NCBI GenBank assembly: GCA_030531085.1
Contig: JAUNOM010000004.1
Span: forward strand, 1-64,000
Source: Prevotellaceae bacterium
GTDB taxonomy: Bacteria > Bacteroidota > Bacteroidia > Bacteroidales > Bacteroidaceae
Reading direction: 5' to 3'
Length of the DNA: 64,000 nt
The notes under the pieces were generated by a model that worked only from the letters and a program-made list of their open reading frames with translations, was not told the origin of the DNA and did not search any database. Below are positions 7,748-14,893 of this stretch, in pieces (the first letter of the stretch is position 1; every line of letters starts with the position of its first letter). The position numbers and the translations under genes were made by a program.

Positions 7748-8704
7748 ATGAATAAGAAATATACTATTGGCCTTGACCTTGGCGGTACAAATTCTGTCTT
7801 TGGCATTGTGGACCACCAGGGGAATATCGTGTTACAAACCTCTATAAAGACACAAGGCTTCTCTTCTGCGGACAAATATCTGGACGCTTGTATGGATGCC
7901 CTGATGCCGATGATAGATGAGGTAGGGGGGCTTGATGTTATAGCTTCTATGGGTATAGGGGCGCCTAATGGTAATATTTATACAGGATGTGTGGCTTATG
8001 CTCCAAACATAGCATGGGCGCATGAATGCGTAGTGCCGTTGGCGGAGATGTTCAGCAAAAGGCTTGGTGGTATGTCGGTTAAGCTTACCAATGATGCCAA
8101 TGCCGCCGCTTTAGGAGAGATGATGTTTGGAGCGGCGAGGGGAATGAAAGACTTTATCATGATAACCCTTGGAACGGGAGTAGGCTCTGGTATAGTATGT
8201 AACGGGCAGTTGCTTTTTGGCTCGGATGGTAATGCTGGAGAACTTGGGCACGTTATAGCAGTCCGTGAGAATGGCCGTCTGTGTGGCTGTGGCAGAAGAG
8301 GCTGCCTTGAGACTTATTGTTCCGCCACAGGTGTGGCAAGGACAACCTGTCAGTTCCTTATGGAGAGCGATGAGCCGTCTTTGTTAAGAAATATGGATAT
8401 TGATAAAATCACGTCATACGATGTATATAAGGCAGCAAAGGAGGGGGACGCACTCGCTTTGCGTATTTTTGATTTTACGGCAGACATTTTAGGAAAGGCA
8501 TGTGCGGATATGGCGGTATTCTCATCACCGGAAGCGTTTATATTCTTTGGCGGTTTGTCCAAGGCGGGTGATATGCTACTTGAACCTATAAGGAAAGTCT
8601 ATGATGAGAATGTGCTGCCAGCATTCCGTGGAAAGGCGAAGTTCATGCTTTCTGCTTTCGATGGTTCTGTGGCTGCTGTGCTTGGTGCGGCAAGTTTGAA
8701 ATGA
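7748..8704 (+). CDS. ROK-family sugar kinase (glucokinase-like)
   Basis: A 318-residue ROK-family kinase that phosphorylates a hexose, most likely glucose, with ATP. The phosphate loop is LDLGGTNSVFGI (9-20), the catalytic Asp is Asp116 in TNDANAA, and the ROK zinc site is His168 with Cys179, Cys181 and Cys186 (CGCGRRGCLE). There is no N-terminal helix-turn-helix, so this is a kinase and not a NagC/XylR-type repressor. It has its own consensus promoter and is followed 27 nt later by the threonylcarbamoyl-AMP synthase gene. Sugar specificity cannot be fixed from sequence. Confidence 0.88.
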   Translation: MNKKYTIGLDLGGTNSVFGIVDHQGNIVLQTSIKTQGFSSADKYLDACMDALMPMIDEVGGLDVIASMGIGAPNGNIYTGCVAYAPNIAWAHECVVPLAEMFSKRLGGMSVKLTNDANAAALGEMMFGAARGMKDFIMITLGTGVGSGIVCNGQLLFGSDGNAGELGHVIAVRENGRLCGCGRRGCLETYCSATGVARTTCQFLMESDEPSLLRNMDIDKITSYDVYKAAKEGDALALRIFDFTADILGKACADMAVFSSPEAFIFFGGLSKAGDMLLEPIRKVYDENVLPAFRGKAKFMLSAFDGSVAAVLGAASLK

Positions 8705-8731
8705 TTTGTGTAATATATAAAGGCATTAGAC

Positions 8732-9298
8732 ATGACAATAGCGGAAGATATAAAGAATGCGGTAGAGATAATGCGTAAGGGTGGGGTGATACTCTATCCT
8801 ACTGATACAGTCTGGGGTATAGGATGTGATGCTACCAATGCGGAAGCTGTGGATAGAATTTATAAGATAAAGTGCCGTGAGGAATCCAAGGCGATGATAT
8901 GTCTTGTTGATAATGAAAACAGAATACAAAGGTATGTGCGTAATGTACCAGAGGTAGCGTGGGATGTGATGACCCTTGCCACTAAACCCACTACCGTGAT
9001 TCTTGACGGAGCAATAGGTCTGGCACCTAATCTTATAGCAGAGGATGGCAGCGTGGCACTACGTATAACACAGGAGGAATTTTCAAGGGAACTGTGTTAC
9101 AGAATGCAGAAGCCGATAGTGTCGACAAGTGTGAATATCAGTGGTGAACCTGCGGCCCAGAACTATCGTGATATATCGGAAGAGATTATAAACAGTGTTG
9201 ATTATGTGTGTGCAACACGCCGTAATGAGCATAAGCCGCACCAGCCATCATCTATAATAAGAATACGGCCTGATGGTGAATTTACAATAATCAGATAG
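8732..9298 (+). CDS. L-threonylcarbamoyl-AMP synthase (Sua5/YciO/YrdC)
   Basis: A 188-residue single-domain YrdC-fold protein that makes threonylcarbamoyl-AMP from threonine, bicarbonate and ATP for the t6A modification of tRNAs. Visible signature parts are GGVILYPTDTVWGIGCDA (residues 15-32), KIKCREESKAMICLV, and the later IVSTSVNISGEPAAQ. It is the short TsaC-like form without the C-terminal Sua5 domain. The start at 8732 places the YrdC core at the usual distance from the N terminus. It lies between the ROK kinase and the ClC channel, in the same direction. Confidence 0.92.
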   Translation: MTIAEDIKNAVEIMRKGGVILYPTDTVWGIGCDATNAEAVDRIYKIKCREESKAMICLVDNENRIQRYVRNVPEVAWDVMTLATKPTTVILDGAIGLAPNLIAEDGSVALRITQEEFSRELCYRMQKPIVSTSVNISGEPAAQNYRDISEEIINSVDYVCATRRNEHKPHQPSSIIRIRPDGEFTIIR

Positions 9299-9329
9299 GT
9301 TTAAAGAAAATAAAAGGATAACAGGTGCA

Positions 9330-11177
9330 ATGATAAGATATATAAGAGATTATTGTAGGATACTAAAGTACTTTGCCAATACTGTCGGTAATAAATGGCA
9401 GGCATGTTTTGATGAGGTACTCGCTTGGAGACAGCGGCATCTGTCAGACAAGCAGTTTACTCTGTTACTGGCATTCTTAGTCGGAGCTTTCGCTGCCATT
9501 GCCGCCTACATTCTGCACAGTCTTATTCATTGCATTCAGAGTCTTGTGATGCGTGGCATTCAGGTGGAGAGTTACAACTGGTTGTATCTTGTGCTTCCTG
9601 TTGTGGGAATATGGTTGACAATGCTATTTGTGAAATATGTGGTTCGCGACAATATCTCACATGGTATCACACGTATTCTTTATGCTATTTCCTCTAAGCG
9701 CAGTCGGCTGGCACGCCATAACTGCTGGTCTTCTGTTGTCGCTTCCGCTATAACCATAGGCTTTGGCGGTTCTGTCGGAGCGGAGGCGCCAATCGTTCTT
9801 ACAGGTTCAAGCATAGCAAGTAACCTTGGACAGAGCTTCCGCATGAACAACAAGACTCTGATGTTGCTTGTTGGATGTGGTGCGGCCGCTGCCATTGCAG
9901 GAATATTCAAAGCGCCAATTGCAGGGCTGGTCTTCACTATCGAGGTGTTGATGATAGACCTTACCATGGCGAGCATATCACCTATTCTTATAGCAAGTGT
10001 CACAGCGACGTGCTTCACGTATGTCTTGGTTGGTGATGATAAACTGTTTTCTTTCAACCTTGTCCATCCATGGGCAGTTGAGAGAGTCCCGTCCAATATA
10101 TTGCTTGGAGTGTTCTGTGGGTTGGTATCACTCTATTTCATACGGATGATGACAGCCTGCGAAGGTGTTTTTGGCAGAATGAGTAATGCCTATAGCAAAC
10201 TTGCTTTTGGCGGAGTGTTGTTAAGCACACTAATCTTTATTTTCCCTTCTCTTTATGGTGAGGGATATTCCTCTATAAATATTCTTCTTGATAACAGAAC
10301 GGAGATGGTGCAAAACCGCATCATGGAGAATTCCATGTTTTATGGCGGTGGAACGTATGTGCTGCTGCTTTATCTGGCAGGAGTTATTCTAACCAAATGT
10401 TTTGCTACAGCCAGTACAAACGGTGGAGGTGGCTGTGGTGGTACTTTCGCACCATCATTATTCATAGGGGCCTTTGCCGGCTTCCTGTTTGCCCGTTTGT
10501 GGAATATATATAATGTGGGACCTGTGTTTCCAGAAGAGAACGCCGCCCTTTTAGGTATGGCTGGAGTGATGTCTGGCGTGATGCACGCTCCGCTTACGGG
10601 TGTATTCCTGATTGCGGAATTGACAGCTGGATATGATTTGTTCATGCCATTGATGATAGTCAGTGTATGCGCTTATCTGACAATCTTGGCGTTTGAACCG
10701 CATAGTATATACGGTATGCGTTTGGCCCGTCAGGGAAAACTTATAACACATCATACAGATCGTAGTGTTCTAACTCTCATGACTTTAGACACAGTTATAG
10801 AAAGGGAATTCGTATCTGTAGACAAGGATATGGAACTGGTACAGCTGGTGCACGCCTTGAGTAAGAGTCACAGTTCTGTTTTGCCTGTTCTTGATGCGGC
10901 AGGAAATCTTCTTGGAGAGATAGATCTTGACAAATTAAGGCATATAGTATTCCGTACGGAACTGTATCACCATTTTCGTGTGTCACAGTTGATGATGCCA
11001 CCTGTCGCTACTTTGCGTTTAGGTGATCCTATGGAGGATGTAATGAGAGCTTTTGATGAATACAATACGCGACAGTTGCCTGTGATGGATGCCGAAGGAC
11101 ATCTGTATGGTTACATATCGCGTTCACATCTTTTGAGTCAGTATCGCAAGATGGTGGCGGATATGAGTAATGATTAA
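9330..11177 (+). CDS. ClC-family chloride channel/transporter with C-terminal CBS pair
   Basis: A 615-residue integral membrane protein with about ten hydrophobic helices of the ClC fold, for passage or H+-coupled exchange of chloride. Selectivity segments are visible: GGSVGAEAP at 147-154, where Glu152 takes the place of the gating glutamate (the usual GREGP is GAEAP here), and GGGGCGGTFAPSLFIG near residue 360. After the membrane part, residues of about 470-610 form two CBS domains that usually bind adenine nucleotides and regulate gating. The start is 31 nt after the stop of the preceding gene. Channel versus antiporter cannot be decided by eye. Confidence 0.9.
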   Translation: MIRYIRDYCRILKYFANTVGNKWQACFDEVLAWRQRHLSDKQFTLLLAFLVGAFAAIAAYILHSLIHCIQSLVMRGIQVESYNWLYLVLPVVGIWLTMLFVKYVVRDNISHGITRILYAISSKRSRLARHNCWSSVVASAITIGFGGSVGAEAPIVLTGSSIASNLGQSFRMNNKTLMLLVGCGAAAAIAGIFKAPIAGLVFTIEVLMIDLTMASISPILIASVTATCFTYVLVGDDKLFSFNLVHPWAVERVPSNILLGVFCGLVSLYFIRMMTACEGVFGRMSNAYSKLAFGGVLLSTLIFIFPSLYGEGYSSINILLDNRTEMVQNRIMENSMFYGGGTYVLLLYLAGVILTKCFATASTNGGGGCGGTFAPSLFIGAFAGFLFARLWNIYNVGPVFPEENAALLGMAGVMSGVMHAPLTGVFLIAELTAGYDLFMPLMIVSVCAYLTILAFEPHSIYGMRLARQGKLITHHTDRSVLTLMTLDTVIEREFVSVDKDMELVQLVHALSKSHSSVLPVLDAAGNLLGEIDLDKLRHIVFRTELYHHFRVSQLMMPPVATLRLGDPMEDVMRAFDEYNTRQLPVMDAEGHLYGYISRSHLLSQYRKMVADMSND

Positions 11178-11221
11178 TTAATGTGTTTGTAGGAACAGGA
11201 TGCTTTGTTCCTACTTTTTAA

Positions 11222-12205
11222 ATGAATATAATGATGGACAAGAAGGATTTAAGAATTATATTTATGGGTACTCCGGAGTTTGCGGTTGGTACATTGCAGG
11301 CTCTTGTGGAGTGTGGATATAACGTAGTGGCTGTTGTTACACAGCCTGACAAGCCCGTTGGACGTCATGGCTCCATCTTACGTGAGCCTGATGTCAAAGT
11401 GTATGCCAAACAGCATGGCATCCCGGTTCTTCAGCCGGAGAAGATGAAGGATGAGACATTTCTGCAACAGTTACGCTCATTTCGTGCAGACCTGCAGGTA
11501 GTGGTGGCGTTCCGTATGCTTCCGGAAGTGGTATGGTCTATGCCACGTTTCGGTACATTTAATGTCCATGCGGCCCTGTTGCCACAATATCGTGGGGCAG
11601 CCCCTATAAACTGGGCCATTATAAACGGTGAGAAAGTAACAGGCGTGACAACGTTCTTTCTGGACCATAACATTGATACTGGTAGAATAATCCTGCAAAA
11701 GCAGTTTGAAATACCAGACGATGCGGATGTGGAGTATGTCTACAATGGACTGATGGCACTTGGAGCAGGCATAGCTTTAGAGACAGTTGATCTGATAATA
11801 GAGACTGATGGCAAGGTAGACGCTATGTCACAGTGCGATATGCTCCCTGCGGAAGGGGAAGAGCTGCATAACGCTCCAAAGCTGTTTAAGGATAACTGTC
11901 GTATTGATTGGCAGCGCCCAGTGGTGGAAGTGCATAATTTTATCCGTGGATTGTCCCCAATACCTGGTGCATGGTCGGAAATTATTCTTCCGGATGACAA
12001 GGTTCTGGAGATGAAATTCTATAAGGCTAAACCAACAGAACTTTCTTCAGAGGGGTATGTGCCAGGTTCGTTTGTGAAGGAAAAGAAGCATTGTTATGTG
12101 GCTTGTCGCGACAGTCTGCTTGAGTTGCTTGTTGTGCAGCCCGTAGGAAAGAAGCGTATGGATGCAAATGCCTTTGCCAATGGAGTGTCAGGCTTCAACA
12201 GATAG
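11222..12205 (+). CDS. fmt: Methionyl-tRNA formyltransferase
   Basis: Fmt formylates Met-tRNA(fMet) with 10-formyltetrahydrofolate for initiation of protein synthesis. Signatures: RIIFMGTPEFAVG (11-23), and the active-site region NVHAALLPQYRGAAPINW at about residues 115-132 with the essential Asn, His and the SLLPxYRG-type loop, followed by TGVTTFFLDHNIDTG. Length (327) is typical with the C-terminal tRNA-binding domain. ATGs at 11222, 11231 and 11234 are all possible starts; the first is given. Usually fmt pairs with def; here no deformylase is near. Confidence 0.94.
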   Translation: MNIMMDKKDLRIIFMGTPEFAVGTLQALVECGYNVVAVVTQPDKPVGRHGSILREPDVKVYAKQHGIPVLQPEKMKDETFLQQLRSFRADLQVVVAFRMLPEVVWSMPRFGTFNVHAALLPQYRGAAPINWAIINGEKVTGVTTFFLDHNIDTGRIILQKQFEIPDDADVEYVYNGLMALGAGIALETVDLIIETDGKVDAMSQCDMLPAEGEELHNAPKLFKDNCRIDWQRPVVEVHNFIRGLSPIPGAWSEIILPDDKVLEMKFYKAKPTELSSEGYVPGSFVKEKKHCYVACRDSLLELLVVQPVGKKRMDANAFANGVSGFNR

Positions 12206-12258
12206 CATTTATAATAAATCTGTTTGCGTTCTAACAAAAGTGAATATATAATAAAATA

Positions 12259-12304
12259 AATGCAAATGTATGGAGATTCAGCAAAATCTTTGTACATTTG
12301 CATT
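12259..12304. terminator. Long hairpin between fmt and rubredoxin
   Basis: Arms AATGCAAATGTA (12259-12270) and TACATTTGCATT (12293-12304) are perfect complements. Inside them, TGG/TTG form wobble pairs and AGATT/AATCT pair, leaving a 6-nt loop, about 20 pairs in all. GCTTTT follows. It may end fmt transcription, but the right arm also contains TACATTTG (12293-12300), a match to the -7 promoter consensus, so it could overlap the rubredoxin promoter. A second hairpin, ATTGCTTT/AAAGCAAT (12302-12309/12313-12320), abuts it. Confidence 0.5.
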
Positions 12305-12361
12305 GCTTTTATAAAGCAATAGATAATAATCCGATTTATTAACAAAAAACATTAGCGCAAC

Positions 12362-12520
12362 ATGAAAAAGTACGTATGTGATGTCTGTGGTTATGAGTAT
12401 GACCCAGAAGTAGGTGATCCTGAGAACGGTATAGAGCCGGGTACAGCTTTTGAAAATCTTCCTGAGGATTGGGTATGCCCACTCTGTCAGGTTGGTAAGG
12501 ATGAATTCAGTGAGGCATAA
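12362..12520 (+). CDS. Rubredoxin
   Basis: A 52-residue rubredoxin, a small electron carrier with a single iron held by four cysteines. The ligands are Cys6 and Cys9 ([12 protein letters not shown]) and Cys39 and Cys42 ([13 protein letters not shown]), with the conserved GDPENGI and FENLPEDW between them. Length and spacing are exactly those of the family. In anaerobes such rubredoxins often deliver electrons to rubrerythrin or oxygen/superoxide-reducing enzymes; no partner is encoded beside it. It lies 156 nt after fmt, behind a strong hairpin, and is followed by a 16-bp terminator hairpin, so it is probably transcribed alone. Confidence 0.95.
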   Translation: MKKYVCDVCGYEYDPEVGDPENGIEPGTAFENLPEDWVCPLCQVGKDEFSEA

Positions 12521-12546
12521 TATAAACTTCTCTGTTCATCAATAAG

Positions 12547-12597
12547 CAAATAGGAGGGTGTATTAAAAGTAATTCTTTTGGTACACCCTCCTATTTG
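12547..12597 (+). terminator. 16-bp hairpin after rubredoxin
   Basis: Arms CAAATAGGAGGGTGTA (12547-12562) and TACACCCTCCTATTTG (12582-12597) are fully complementary with a 19-nt loop. TTTCCCTTTT follows on the plus strand, so it can serve as an intrinsic terminator for the rubredoxin transcript. Confidence 0.7.
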
Positions 12598-13020
12598 TTT
12601 CCCTTTTGTGGATATTCTTATAATAGTGGGGATGCTGATTGTGCGTTTTCTTGATATAAATTCCTACAGTATTTACAGATCTATGGCGCATGATACACTG
12701 TGACAAATCTTAAATCGTAACTTGTTGAAAAACAATAGATAATAGGAGGCGCTGCAAAAGCTATCAAATTACACTGTAATCTCTATGCTTTTACAAGGTA
12801 ATTTGATAGCTTTTGCAGTGGTAGTTGATATTATATAAAAAACAGTAAAAAAGAGTCATATCATTACTCAAAAAATTAAGTTGATATGACCCTCCTTTTT
12901 GTCGGTAAGGGAGGCTAATCTTTAATTAAGATTCTTACTCTCAAAGGTTGTGATTATGTACCTCCTTTTCTTTATTTGTATAGTAGAGTTTGCTATATTT
13001 CCTGAAATTCACATCATGAT
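12598..13020. other. Gene-free stretch with two further inverted repeats
   Basis: No plausible coding frame. It holds a perfect 21-bp inverted repeat (12752-12772 with 12798-12818, 25-nt spacer) and a weaker 9-bp one, GTCATATCA/TGATATGAC (12855-12863 with 12882-12890). The stretch lies between the rubredoxin gene and the convergent minus-strand gene ending at 13021, so at least one hairpin may act as the terminator of that gene. The rest is A+T-rich and unassigned. Confidence 0.6.
12752..12818. repeat. Perfect 21-bp inverted repeat
   Basis: The 21-nt arms, beginning CTGCAAAAGCTATC and ending GATAGCTTTTGCAG, match without a mismatch around a 25-nt spacer. The spacer contains ACACTGTAATC and ATGCTTTTACA, both of which reappear fused together at 40331-40349 in the gene-free stretch before rho. 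This suggests a dispersed intergenic element. No transposase frame is present. Confidence 0.65.
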
Positions 13021-13815
13021 TTAATAGTCGTCATCACCGTCACTGATATCAGCTGCGTCAAGTGACAAAGCATCAGGATCCTCTTCTACTGTTGTACGAT
13101 AACTTTCTTCTGTTAATTTGTCATCATCCAGTTCTTCATCATCATTGTCATAATATCTGTCAACAATGTTCACGTCTTCATCCATATCGGTATCGTCAAT
13201 GTTATTGTCATTAGAGTCATTTTCCAGCAGATCCTTAGGTTTAAGCGCTGCAGGCTTGGCCTTGGCAAAAATGGCCTCTACCCATGCACCTTTTGAAATT
13301 GCCAGAACCTCATAACCGTCATTGATTTTAATTTCGTATAATCCACCGGGTTTATGAAGGCGGTCCTTAGGTAAAGTTGTTGTGGAAATGTTAAATCCAG
13401 TTTCTATGATATCCTTTATTCCCTGATTCAGGCTATCCCATCCACCTCCAAAGTTACTGTCAATGACTTCAAGCAGCTTTGCAGCGGAAATATGATGGAT
13501 ATTCTCGTATGTTAGGTCTGTGACGTGCTTTATCGGACGTTTCTTTATGGCCCATTTCTGTTCCTTATCCTTTATAGGAATAATACCTATACGCATACCG
13601 CGGTCTTCATATTTCCTTATGACTTCAGGTTTGTCGATTTTTATTTCTTCAAGATAAAAAGCCGCACTGATTATATCCAGATAATGTTGCGCATGTTCCT
13701 GTATTGCATCATCCTTGTCTGGTTTAGACCACATCATGAAGATGTCGCTCTCCTGAAGATCCCAAACGTTACCCTTTGTTAATCCTCTTAGTGTTCTTGT
13801 CTTGCTGTCTTTCAT
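13021..13815 (-). CDS. Unrecognised protein with a highly acidic C-terminal tail
   Basis: I do not recognise this 264-residue protein. Residues 1-195 look like an ordinary folded cytosolic domain: no signal peptide or membrane segment, mixed charge, a central GGGWDSLNQGIKDIIETGF and AISKGAWVEAIFAKAKPAA near its end. The last 65 or so residues (about 200-264) are dominated by Asp and Glu with Asn and Ser, and end GDDDY. This is a typical disordered acidic tail that may mimic nucleic acid or contact a basic partner; that is inference. It stands apart from its neighbours: 74 nt separate it from the YhcH-type gene upstream, and a gene-free stretch lies beyond its end. Confidence 0.7.
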   Translation of the reverse strand: MKDSKTRTLRGLTKGNVWDLQESDIFMMWSKPDKDDAIQEHAQHYLDIISAAFYLEEIKIDKPEVIRKYEDRGMRIGIIPIKDKEQKWAIKKRPIKHVTDLTYENIHHISAAKLLEVIDSNFGGGWDSLNQGIKDIIETGFNISTTTLPKDRLHKPGGLYEIKINDGYEVLAISKGAWVEAIFAKAKPAALKPKDLLENDSNDNNIDDTDMDEDVNIVDRYYDNDDEELDDDKLTEESYRTTVEEDPDALSLDAADISDGDDDY

Positions 13816-13889
13816 AAATTGTGTTTTTATTCTATTGTGCAGTAATACTATAATCTTCTATTTTAGGTTACGGTTATTTACTCAATAAA

Positions 13890-14558
13890 CTATTTTTCCG
13901 TGTCATTTTCTATCCATCTAACCTTAATGACGCATACGCGTATATTCTGATCAGAACTATCATTGTTTACCTTTGCTATATGCCAGTCACCCGGGAAGAA
14001 TATGAAGAATTTATCAGGTGTGGAGTCGTAGAATGCTGCCCGGCTTTTATCATAATTATAATGTATGACATCTGGCTTGTATTTACTCATTGGTGTTGAT
14101 GTTACATGGTCTATTATGCCAAAACGCTCCACACCTTTTACGCAATACTGAAAGTCTATACCCTTATAGTGGCTTTCGCTTCTGCGTTTCTCCAGTGGTC
14201 CGTTACTTGAATCCTCCACGCTTATAACCAAGTCGCTGCCTTCAATAGGGTGTTTCCCCTTGGATAAAGCTAACAGGTCGGTCTTTGCCAAATATGCAAA
14301 CAGGGCCTTCCATTGTTGTGGATTACGTTGATATTGAATGTAGAAATCTACAATATTCACCGACTTATGAGGGTCAGCAGCAGTAAATCCCTGACGCCAT
14401 TCTCCTTCTTTCAGCCATTTCTTTGCTTTCTTCTTTAACTTAGAGTCTTGATACTCATTTGTATATATGGCACGGGAGACAGAGGTTCCGCCGTTTTTCT
14501 TAGCGTTTACTCCACAGAAACATAGCATTAAGAATGCAAATAGAATTATCCTTTTCAT
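13890..14558 (-). CDS. Exported YhcH/YjgK/YiaL (EbgC-like) family protein
   Basis: A 222-residue protein whose C-terminal 150 residues have the cupin-like YhcH/YjgK/YiaL fold: SHYKGIDFQYCVKG, then FFIFFPGDWHIAKV and VCVIKVRW near the end, containing the His, Asp and His expected to bind a metal. The family includes EbgC and proteins linked to sugar or sialic-acid catabolism. Unusually it has a clear N-terminal signal peptide (KRIILFAFLMLCFCGVNA), whereas characterised members are cytosolic, so this copy probably works in the periplasm. A consensus promoter lies directly upstream (14594-14624). No sugar genes are adjacent. Confidence 0.8.
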   Translation of the reverse strand: MKRIILFAFLMLCFCGVNAKKNGGTSVSRAIYTNEYQDSKLKKKAKKWLKEGEWRQGFTAADPHKSVNIVDFYIQYQRNPQQWKALFAYLAKTDLLALSKGKHPIEGSDLVISVEDSSNGPLEKRRSESHYKGIDFQYCVKGVERFGIIDHVTSTPMSKYKPDVIHYNYDKSRAAFYDSTPDKFFIFFPGDWHIAKVNNDSSDQNIRVCVIKVRWIENDTEK

Positions 14559-14593
14559 TATATTCGTTTTTGGTTAAAATAAGTATTCTGCCA

Positions 14594-14624
14594 CAAAATT
14601 ACAATAAAAAACACATTGTACAAA
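14594..14624 (-). promoter_or_regulatory. Promoter of the YhcH-type gene
   Basis: On the minus strand TTTG (14621-14624), 19 nt, then TAATTTTG (14594-14601): an exact match to the Bacteroidota -33/-7 consensus, about 36 nt before the ATG at 14558. It lies back to back with the trp promoter. Confidence 0.7.
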
Positions 14625-14641
14625 AAAAACACACAAAAAAG

Positions 14642-14673
14642 TTTGTGTGGTTCGGGTTTTATTTGTAATTTTG
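14642..14673 (+). promoter_or_regulatory. Promoter of the trp operon
   Basis: TTTG at 14642-14645, a 20-nt spacer, then TAATTTTG at 14666-14673. Transcription should begin near 14680, about 20 nt before the leader-peptide ATG and about 210 nt before trpD, leaving room for the attenuator. Confidence 0.7.
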
Positions 14674-14700
14674 CAGCTGTTAAACAAAAAATGATTTATT

Positions 14701-14760
14701 ATGTGTCATACATTTAATACATATTGGTGGTGGCGTAACTCAAGATTCAAGAAGTCGTGA
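14701..14760 (+). CDS. trpL: trp operon leader peptide with three consecutive Trp codons
   Basis: A 19-residue reading frame, MCHTFNTYWWWRNSRFKKS, carries three TGG codons in a row at 14725-14733. It sits between the trp promoter and a strong hairpin, 133 nt before trpD. That is the arrangement of a transcription-attenuation leader: when charged Trp-tRNA is scarce the ribosome stalls at the Trp codons and changes the folding of the downstream RNA. Three tandem Trp in 19 residues at this exact place is very unlikely by chance. Hand folding suggests the Trp region (14726-14741) can pair weakly with 14759-14770, and 14767-14774 with 14817-14824; the second would break the terminator. Translation has not been shown. 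Confidence 0.85.
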   Translation: MCHTFNTYWWWRNSRFKKS

Positions 14761-14815
14761 GGCGTTGACCCTATCAATAAGTTGAATGTAAGATAACACA
14801 TTTATACTAAAAGAG

Positions 14816-14850
14816 AATGAGGTCTGTTGCGTTGCGCGACAGACCTCATT
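14816..14850 (+). terminator. trp attenuator hairpin
   Basis: AATGAGGTCTGTTGC (14816-14830) pairs with 14836-14850 (GCGACAGACCTCATT) around a 5-nt loop: 15 pairs including one wobble. ATTTTGTA follows, a weak U tract. It lies between trpL and trpD and is the expected 3:4 terminator of the attenuator. Confidence 0.75.
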
Positions 14851-14893
14851 ATTTTGTATATGTACATATAATAACAACAAAACACATATAACA

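Noticed and set aside
9774-9797. GAEAP in place of GREGP in the ClC protein as a broken gate
   Set aside because: The glutamate itself is kept, and GxEAP-type loops are, as far as I recall, usual in Bacteroidota ClC proteins.
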